Shown here: piece by piece, positions 57,406-64,000 of the stretch
How the letters are laid out: each line of letters begins with the position of its first letter
Position numbering within the stretch: the first letter of the stretch is position 1
Source of the DNA: Phycisphaerales bacterium
GTDB lineage: Bacteria; Planctomycetota; Phycisphaerae; Phycisphaerales; UBA1924
Assembly (NCBI GenBank): GCA_020846975.1
Contig: JADLCX010000072.1
Location: forward strand, 17,341-81,340
Length of the DNA stretch: 64,000 nt
Direction of reading: 5' to 3'
The notes under the pieces: model-generated
What the model was told of the DNA's origin: nothing
The model's database searches: none
What the model saw: only the letters and a program-made list of their open reading frames with translations
Program-made: the position numbers and the translations under genes

Positions 57406-58662
57406 GTGCGGCTTGCCCGAACACCGGGAAAGGGCAGACTGGAGTTGAGGCATTACGTGGGTCGCGTGTGTTCGAGATTGCTGATCCGAATCGGCGTCGC
57501 GTCGTTGATTGGCGCGGGGTTTTTCCCGCCACTCATCGAAGCACAGACGCTGTCTGTGGTCGGTCGAAACTCGGTCAACCTCCCCACCACCACGACCGAC
57601 CAGCACGGCGCGATGTTCACGATCGCGGGCCTCAGCGGGATCACTTTTCGTGGCACCGGCGCGGCCTCGGGATCGGGCGGTGAGTTCATCGCGGCGATGG
57701 ACAACAGCAACAGGCTCGTCCGATTGCAGGTTGGCTTCGACGCGAACGCCGGCATCGCGTCGGTGGCCGTGATCGGCGGCTTGACGCTCGCCGAATCGCA
57801 CGACCACGAGGGGATCGCCTACACCGGCGCGGCCGCGGATTCGGTTTTTCTTAGCGAAGAGGAAGGGCCGGCGATCCGGGAGTTCAGCCTGGCGGATGGT
57901 TCGCTGATCCGAACAGTTACGGTGCCCGCGGTTTTCGCGAACAGGCGGGCCAACTTCGGGTTCGAGTCGCTCTCGCTCGGCAACCCGGATGGCAACCTGT
58001 GGACGGCCAACGAAGAAGCCCTGAGCGTCGATGGTCCGATCTCGTCATCCGCGAACGGCTCGCTTGTCCGGCTGCAACGATTCTCGCGCGGCCTGCTCGC
58101 GGCGGATGGACAGTACGCGTACCTCACCGAGCCGTGGCATGGCGGGTCGCTCTCGGGGGCGCGCAGCGGAGTTTCGGACCTGGTCGTGCTCCCCAACGGA
58201 AGAGTCCTGGCTCTGGAGCGTTCGCTGGCGTTCAACCTCGCCGGCCTCTTCCAGAGTCGCATCTACGAAATCGACTTCGCGGGCGCGACCGACACTTCGA
58301 CATCGCCAGGCCTGCCCGCTCACCCGTTCACGGCCGTAACCAAGCGTGCGCTCTGGACGGGAAACGCCAACAACCTCGAAGGCCTGTGCCTCGGACCGCG
58401 CGTCGCCACAAACGCCTACGCCCTGGTCGGGGTCGTCGATGACGGCGATCCCATCAGCATCAACTCGGTCGTCGCGTTCGCGCTTTCCGGCGGCGTGTGC
58501 GCGGCGGATACCGATCGCGACGGCGTGGTCTCCATTCAGGACCTGTTTGACTTCCTCGCCCTCTACTTCGCCGGCTCATCGGCCGCGGACATCAACTCCT
58601 CGGACAATCTGACCGTGCAGGACATCTTCGACTACCTGACGGCGTATTTCTCCGGTTGTTGA
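57406..58662 (+). CDS. Exported phytase-like (esterase-like activity of phytase) protein with dockerin-like C-terminus
   Basis: [22 protein letters not shown]-terminal [52 protein letters not shown]. Confidence 0.7.
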   Translation: MRLARTPGKGRLELRHYVGRVCSRLLIRIGVASLIGAGFFPPLIEAQTLSVVGRNSVNLPTTTTDQHGAMFTIAGLSGITFRGTGAASGSGGEFIAAMDNSNRLVRLQVGFDANAGIASVAVIGGLTLAESHDHEGIAYTGAAADSVFLSEEEGPAIREFSLADGSLIRTVTVPAVFANRRANFGFESLSLGNPDGNLWTANEEALSVDGPISSSANGSLVRLQRFSRGLLAADGQYAYLTEPWHGGSLSGARSGVSDLVVLPNGRVLALERSLAFNLAGLFQSRIYEIDFAGATDTSTSPGLPAHPFTAVTKRALWTGNANNLEGLCLGPRVATNAYALVGVVDDGDPISINSVVAFALSGGVCAADTDRDGVVSIQDLFDFLALYFAGSSAADINSSDNLTVQDIFDYLTAYFSGC

Positions 58663-58690
58663 CGCCTCCATCGGGCGGGTTCGGCTACGG

Positions 58691-59653
58691 TTGCTCATGC
58701 CGAACAGCAGGCGCTCCACCGTTGATCGTCGGGCGGTGCTCAAGTCCATCGCCGCGGTCTCCGCGGCCGGGGCGATGTGGTCGTGCCGGAGCGACCCGAA
58801 CAAGCCCGAACCGGAGACCGCCCACGTGCCCGCACCCGAGAAGCCGCGGAACCCCTGGTTTTCGATCTCACTTGCGCAATGGTCGCTGCACCGCGCGCTC
58901 CAGTCCGGCGCCCTCGACCATCTCGACTTTCCGCGCACCGTCGTGCAGGACTACGGCATCGACGCGGTCGAGTACGTCAACACGTTCTTCACGAACAAGT
59001 CCGACTCCGCCTACAACGCCGAACTGCGGCGACGGTGCGACGACCTGGGCGTTACCAGCGTGCTGATCATGTGCGACGGCGAGGGCGACCTCGGCGACCC
59101 TGATGAAGGCAGGCGGATCAGGGCGGTCGAGAACCATCGCAAGTGGCTCGACGCGGCGAAACAGCTCGGGTGTCACTCGATCCGGGTCAACGCGAAGTCG
59201 GCCGGGTCATTCGAGGAACAGCAGAGGCTGGCCGCGGACGGGCTGCGCCGGCTTTGCGAACTCGGCGATGGGTACGGCCTGAACGTGATCGTCGAGAACC
59301 ACGGCGGGCTCTCGTCCAACGGCGAGTGGCTCTCGTCGGTCATGCGTCTGGTCGGTCATCCGCGCGTCGGAACGTTACCGGATTTCGGGAACTTCTACGA
59401 GTATGACCGCTACCAGGGCGTGACCGACCTCATGCCCTTCGCTCGCGGCGTATCGGCGAAGAGCTACGACTTCGACGCCGCGACGGGCGACGAAACCAGG
59501 ATCGACTATCGCCGGATGCTCAGGATCGTGCACGATTCGGGGTATCGCGGCCGAGTCGGGATCGAGTACGAGGGAAGCGAGATCAGCGAGCACGACGGGA
59601 TCATGGCCACGCGCCGGCTGCTCGAACGGATCCGCCAGGAGATGCTGACATGA
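58691..59653 (+). CDS. Xylose isomerase-like TIM-barrel sugar phosphate isomerase/epimerase
   Basis: [12 protein letters not shown]-type N-terminus, [33 protein letters not shown]. Confidence 0.82.
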   Translation: MLMPNSRRSTVDRRAVLKSIAAVSAAGAMWSCRSDPNKPEPETAHVPAPEKPRNPWFSISLAQWSLHRALQSGALDHLDFPRTVVQDYGIDAVEYVNTFFTNKSDSAYNAELRRRCDDLGVTSVLIMCDGEGDLGDPDEGRRIRAVENHRKWLDAAKQLGCHSIRVNAKSAGSFEEQQRLAADGLRRLCELGDGYGLNVIVENHGGLSSNGEWLSSVMRLVGHPRVGTLPDFGNFYEYDRYQGVTDLMPFARGVSAKSYDFDAATGDETRIDYRRMLRIVHDSGYRGRVGIEYEGSEISEHDGIMATRRLLERIRQEMLT

Positions 59654-61932
59654 CTCGCTCGCGAGTTTCGAGATTCCTTCTGGGTGTCGCGCACGCCGCG
59701 CTCGCGTTGAGCGCGTTCGCCGCGAGCCGGACCCAGCCGCCGCCGGCGCCATCGGCCCTGCCGGTCGGCTCGTCCGCGGACCCGAGCACCGCCACACGCT
59801 CGGTATTGATCGAAGGCGTCTCGACCATCGCCTCGCCCGGAACACCCGGCACTCTCACGGTCTGGGGGCCGGGCGCGCTGGTCATCGCGGTGGGCAAGGA
59901 CGATCGGGATCTCCCCGCGCCCGTCATCGCGGCGGGAACTCTCGGACGCGGCCGCATCGTCGCCTTTCCGCACACGGCGTTCCTCGACAAGGACACCATG
60001 TCGATAGCCGACACCGGGCGCCTGATCGAGAACGCGGTGCGCTGGGCATCACGAAAGCCGCACGCCGAGAAGCCCGTTGTCGGCCTTTTCGGCGGCGATC
60101 TCGCCACGTTTCTCTCGGCGCGAGGGTTCTCGATCTCCAAACTCGCAGCGGCGGATCTCACCGACTCCGGGCTGGCATCGATCGATGTCCTGTGCATAGT
60201 CGGAAACAACCTGAGCGACGTTCAGGTCGCGTGCATCGCGCGTTTCGTCGAGCGCGGCGGCGGTCTGCTCGCCGCCCAGACGGCGTGGGCTTGGAAAGCG
60301 CCATCCGGAAAGGTGCTGACCGACAATCCGCTCAATCGGCTGGCCGCGCCCGCCGGGATCGCCTGGACTGGCGGCCACTCCGGACCGCTCGCGGGCAAGG
60401 GGTTCCTGACCGACGGCGCATCCGACGCCATGCTCCACGCCGCCAACGCGCTCAGCGAGATCATCGCGACGGGCAAGACCAGCGGCAAGGCCAGCGATCG
60501 GATCCGCCTTGCCTCTCGAACCGCGCTCGATGCGGTGCGGTCCCTGCCCACGAACGATCTGATCCTGCGGCCGCGGATTGATCAGCTCATGAACGAGCAC
60601 GCGGCGAGGCTCTGCCCGACCGAGCAGGACCCCCTGTCGAGCAAGGAGCCGCTGGCCCGCTTGCTTCTGGCCGCGAGCGTCGAGCGCACCCACACACTAT
60701 CGCCGCAAGAGATCCGAGCCCATGCTGCGTCAAATGCCTTTCCCGGTCGGGTGCCGGCCGATGCTCCACGCCAGACGCGGAGTGTTCGCATCGATCCGCG
60801 CGTGGCGGACTGGCACTCGACAGGCCTCTACGCCGCGCCGGGCGAGGTCATCCAGGTCTCCATCCCCGCCGGTGCGATCGATCACGGGCTCAGGGTGCGC
60901 ATCGGATGCCACAAGGATGCGCTCTGGCGCCTCGATACCTGGAAGCGCGTGCCGGAAGTCACACGCGAAACCGCGCTGACCGCGGCGACGACCCAGGTGG
61001 CTTCGGCCTTTGGCGGGCTGGTCTACATCGACATTGACAAGCGGTTCGAGGCCGACCCCTTCGATGTCACCATCGCGAACGCCGTCGAGGCCCCGCTGTT
61101 CGTGCTCGGGCGGACCACGGCCGAGGAATGGAGATCGTCGATCCGCGCCCGCCCCGCGCCCTGGGCCGAACTCGCGTGCAAGCGGATCATCATCTCCGTG
61201 CCCTCAACCGCCATCCGCGAGCTCGACGATCCGACCCCGCTGATGGAGTTCTGGGATCGCATCGCGGCCGCGCAGGACGAACTCGCGACCGTCTCGAACC
61301 TCGAACGACACCACCGGCCCGACCGAATCGTCGCCGACGTTCAGATCAGCGCGGGCTACATGCACTCGGGATATCCGATCATGACCCACCTCGACGCGGT
61401 GGACGAGATGACGCGGATCGAGAAGCTGCGGGCCGGATCGTGGGGGCTGTTCCACGAACTCGGCCACAACCACCAACAGGGCGATTGGACCTTCGGCGGG
61501 ACGGTCGAGGTCACGTGCAACCTCTTCACGCTCTACACGATGGAAAAGGCGTGCGGCCGCGAACCGGGTCAGGGCCACGGCGCGCTCAAGGACCGCGAAG
61601 AGAAGGTCGGCCGCTACCTCGCGGCGGGCGCGAAGTTCGAGAAGTGGAAGTCCGATCCCTTCCTTGCCCTGCACATGTACCAGCAGTTGATCGAGGGATT
61701 CGGCTGGAAGACCTTTCAGCAGGTCTTCGCCGAGTACCGTGGCCTGAACAAACAAGGCCGCCCCGCCAACGACGATCAGAAGCGCGACCAGTGGATGATT
61801 CGGTTCAGCCGAGCCTGCGGCCACAACCTCGGCCCGTTCTTCGAGTCCTGGGGTATCCCGACGAGCGCCGAAGCACGGGAACAGATCAAGACCCTGCCCG
61901 CGTGGATGCCCCCCGGCTTTCCACCATCGTGA
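59650..61932 (+). CDS. Exported M60-like (enhancin family) metallopeptidase with N-terminal GATase-like domain
   Basis: [34 protein letters not shown] (HExxH...E). Confidence 0.85.
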   Translation: MTRSRVSRFLLGVAHAALALSAFAASRTQPPPAPSALPVGSSADPSTATRSVLIEGVSTIASPGTPGTLTVWGPGALVIAVGKDDRDLPAPVIAAGTLGRGRIVAFPHTAFLDKDTMSIADTGRLIENAVRWASRKPHAEKPVVGLFGGDLATFLSARGFSISKLAAADLTDSGLASIDVLCIVGNNLSDVQVACIARFVERGGGLLAAQTAWAWKAPSGKVLTDNPLNRLAAPAGIAWTGGHSGPLAGKGFLTDGASDAMLHAANALSEIIATGKTSGKASDRIRLASRTALDAVRSLPTNDLILRPRIDQLMNEHAARLCPTEQDPLSSKEPLARLLLAASVERTHTLSPQEIRAHAASNAFPGRVPADAPRQTRSVRIDPRVADWHSTGLYAAPGEVIQVSIPAGAIDHGLRVRIGCHKDALWRLDTWKRVPEVTRETALTAATTQVASAFGGLVYIDIDKRFEADPFDVTIANAVEAPLFVLGRTTAEEWRSSIRARPAPWAELACKRIIISVPSTAIRELDDPTPLMEFWDRIAAAQDELATVSNLERHHRPDRIVADVQISAGYMHSGYPIMTHLDAVDEMTRIEKLRAGSWGLFHELGHNHQQGDWTFGGTVEVTCNLFTLYTMEKACGREPGQGHGALKDREEKVGRYLAAGAKFEKWKSDPFLALHMYQQLIEGFGWKTFQQVFAEYRGLNKQGRPANDDQKRDQWMIRFSRACGHNLGPFFESWGIPTSAEAREQIKTLPAWMPPGFPPS

Positions 61933-62067
61933 TCGATGTGGCGGCTCTACTCGACCTGGCGCGGAGGTCTCTGGTGGGACGCGAAGGAATCTGCGACCTC
62001 GCCGTTGACCGCGCGGCCTGCCCATCCCGGCGCCGCGCGGCCGTGATCTCCGCGTTCACAGTGACCG

Positions 62068-63549
62068 CTACTTGAGGGGCCTCACCTTGATGTTGCGGAA
62101 GCGCACCTCGTCGCCGTGGTCCTGGAGCGCGATGTGGCCGGCGGTGGTGGTTCCAAAGTCCTTCATCGAAGGGAACTTGCTCGACGCGTGGGCCTTCTTG
62201 TACTCGTCCGAAGCCGTGTCGATCTCGACCACTTTGACATCGTTCAGCCAGTGCTCGACCTTCGAGCCCTTGCAGATGACCGTCGCCTTGTTCCACTCGC
62301 CCCACGGCCGCACCACGTCCTCGCGGCACTCGAACAGGTCGTACATCGTGCCCGCGCGGGTCTTGGGCTTCTGGCCGTCCTTGTGGTGCTCATCGTCGAG
62401 GATCTGCATCTCGCGCCCGGTTTCCCAGGGATAGTTGTGCTTCTCGTCGCACCTGTACATGATGCCGGAGTTGCCGCCCCGGGCGACCTTCCACTCGCAG
62501 GTGAACTCGAAATCCGAGAACTCCTCGCTCGACACGATGTCACCGCCGCCGCCCTGCGCGGCGTGAACGATCTCGCCGTTCTGAACGCTCCATCCCTTTT
62601 CGGGGAACTTGTCGCTCTTGAACCCGCGCAACCCGATCGGTGACACGCCGTCGAAGAGCAGTTTCCACCCCGCCGCCTTCTCGTCGGCGCCCAGCGTGTT
62701 CTGCGCGCGCACATCCGCGAAACTCGCGGGGATCGTGACCGCGCCGGTCGCGGCCCACTCCGCCCCGCGGGTCAGCAGCGCTCGGAACTGCGGATCAAGC
62801 ACGCTCCGCTTGCTCGCCTGGTCGTTCTTCCACACGTGCCCGAGCGTCGTCACGAACGACCGGCCCTTGCCGTACCCGATGGTCCAGGCGATCGGCTCGA
62901 TCTGGCCCGTGCCGCCCGACTCCTTCGCCGACATGGCCCGCAGCAGCATGTGCGTGGTCGCACGCTGCGGGTTGCTGAGTTGATGATACAACTCGTCGGG
63001 GTGCTGCCCCAGCGGACTCAAGCCCCTGGTCACCGGGTGGTCGGCATCCGCGATATCCACATCGAACGGATGGAACCTGCCGTGCCCCGCCCCCTCTCGC
63101 CACATGTGACCAACCATCGCCTCGTACTCGGCCCACGCGGGCGGACCCTTGAACGCGTTGTTGGCGCTGTGAATCGCCACCAGCCCGGCTCCCGCCGAGA
63201 TCGCATCGACAAAGTTCCTGCGTGCGGCCTCGCTCCAGACCTGTGGCGAGTCGATGTCGTTGTAATCGAACACGTACAACTGGATGCCCTTCAGACGACC
63301 GGCATCGCCCAGCACCTTCTCGGGGTCCTCGGTGATCTCCACCTTGAACCGCCCCGTCGCCTCCAGCGTCTCGGCGTGCACGCGGCTGGTGAACGGCCAG
63401 TTGTGATTGTTCCTGCCCGTGATCAGGAGCACGCGGATCGGGCCGGAAATGGGCTCCGCGGCGGCGGAAGCCCCGCCTCCGGGACTCGCGGCCGAAGCAC
63501 AATGGGAGAACACCAGGAACGACGACAAGAGAGCGGCACGCACGATCAT
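62068..63549 (-). CDS. Exported ThuA-domain plus DUF1080 (3-keto-disaccharide hydrolase-like) protein
   Basis: IRVLLITGRNNHNWPFTS...LVAIHSANNAF; GWSVQNGEIVHAAQGGGGDIVSSEEFSDFEFTCEWKVARGGNSGIMYR. Confidence 0.88.
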   Translation of the reverse strand: MIVRAALLSSFLVFSHCASAASPGGGASAAAEPISGPIRVLLITGRNNHNWPFTSRVHAETLEATGRFKVEITEDPEKVLGDAGRLKGIQLYVFDYNDIDSPQVWSEAARRNFVDAISAGAGLVAIHSANNAFKGPPAWAEYEAMVGHMWREGAGHGRFHPFDVDIADADHPVTRGLSPLGQHPDELYHQLSNPQRATTHMLLRAMSAKESGGTGQIEPIAWTIGYGKGRSFVTTLGHVWKNDQASKRSVLDPQFRALLTRGAEWAATGAVTIPASFADVRAQNTLGADEKAAGWKLLFDGVSPIGLRGFKSDKFPEKGWSVQNGEIVHAAQGGGGDIVSSEEFSDFEFTCEWKVARGGNSGIMYRCDEKHNYPWETGREMQILDDEHHKDGQKPKTRAGTMYDLFECREDVVRPWGEWNKATVICKGSKVEHWLNDVKVVEIDTASDEYKKAHASSKFPSMKDFGTTTAGHIALQDHGDEVRFRNIKVRPLK

Positions 63550-63619
63550 GGGTTCTCCTTTCCCGCGTGAATCACGGGAATCAGAGTCTATCCCGGCACA
63601 GCGGCAGCGCGTGCGAGCA

Positions 63620-64000
63620 GAGGTGGTCCGGTGTGGTCCAAGTTTGTGGGGGCAGGCCACCTCGGCCTCCTCCTCCACCAGCGGGTCCTCCGACTCCTTC
63701 CCCTCCTCGATGTTCAGGATCGGGTCAAGAACCACCTCCTGGATCCGCCGCACACCGTCGTGGTAGTACCGCTCGCTCCACACCTCGCCGGTCGTCGTCT
63801 CGGGCGTCGGATACGGCGACACCGACCGCACCAGCCGGCCCAGCCCGTCGTAGCTGTACTGCCGGACCAGCGGGCCCATCAACAGGATCGGCTCAGCCAT
63901 CCACCCCAGCGTGATCCCCGCCTTGGTCTCGCTCTGCGGCGGATGATTGAGCGGGAACGGGCCGGGCGGAGGCGGGTCCGCCGACGGGTCCCACGCCAGG
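63620..64000 (-). CDS. Partial RHS/YD-repeat protein C-terminal region, running off the window edge
   Basis: VRQYSYDGLGRLVRSVSPYPTPETTTGEVWSERYYHDGVRRIQEVVLDP. Confidence 0.65.

Overview
64 kb of high-GC chromosome, densely coding on both strands. Gene content, repeats and secreted-protein architecture suggest a Planctomycetes/Phycisphaerae-like bacterium (inference; no taxonomic search was possible). Most of the window is housekeeping: PxpA, IspG, ValS, a reduced cell-wall/division cluster (RsmH, LysM protein, FtsL-like, FtsI/PBP2), SppA, LipB, SucC, AroC, aminotransferases and an FNR-type reductase. Secreted or accessory proteins include an alpha-amylase family protein, SGNH hydrolase, PEP-CTERM-like protein, CAP/choice-of-anchor protein, M60-like peptidase and ThuA-DUF1080. 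No tRNA, rRNA, CRISPR array, transposase or prophage was recognised. The most unusual material is non-coding or repeat-derived. (i) Two separate arrays of the same 21-bp quasi-palindromic tandem unit: 12 copies in the divergent rsmH/sppA intergenic region and 10 copies in a repeat-rich gap near 34.8 kb. (ii) An intact valS reading frame that carries several intergenic-type repeats in frame. (iii) A compact 47.5 kb unit with a near-consensus promoter, a 50-codon leaderless ORF containing CCPVCC, and a textbook terminator. (iv) Long G/C homopolymers at or inside genes, including G15 at the sppA end and C9 inside sucC. Start codons are estimates, and family names come from motif recognition without database searches.
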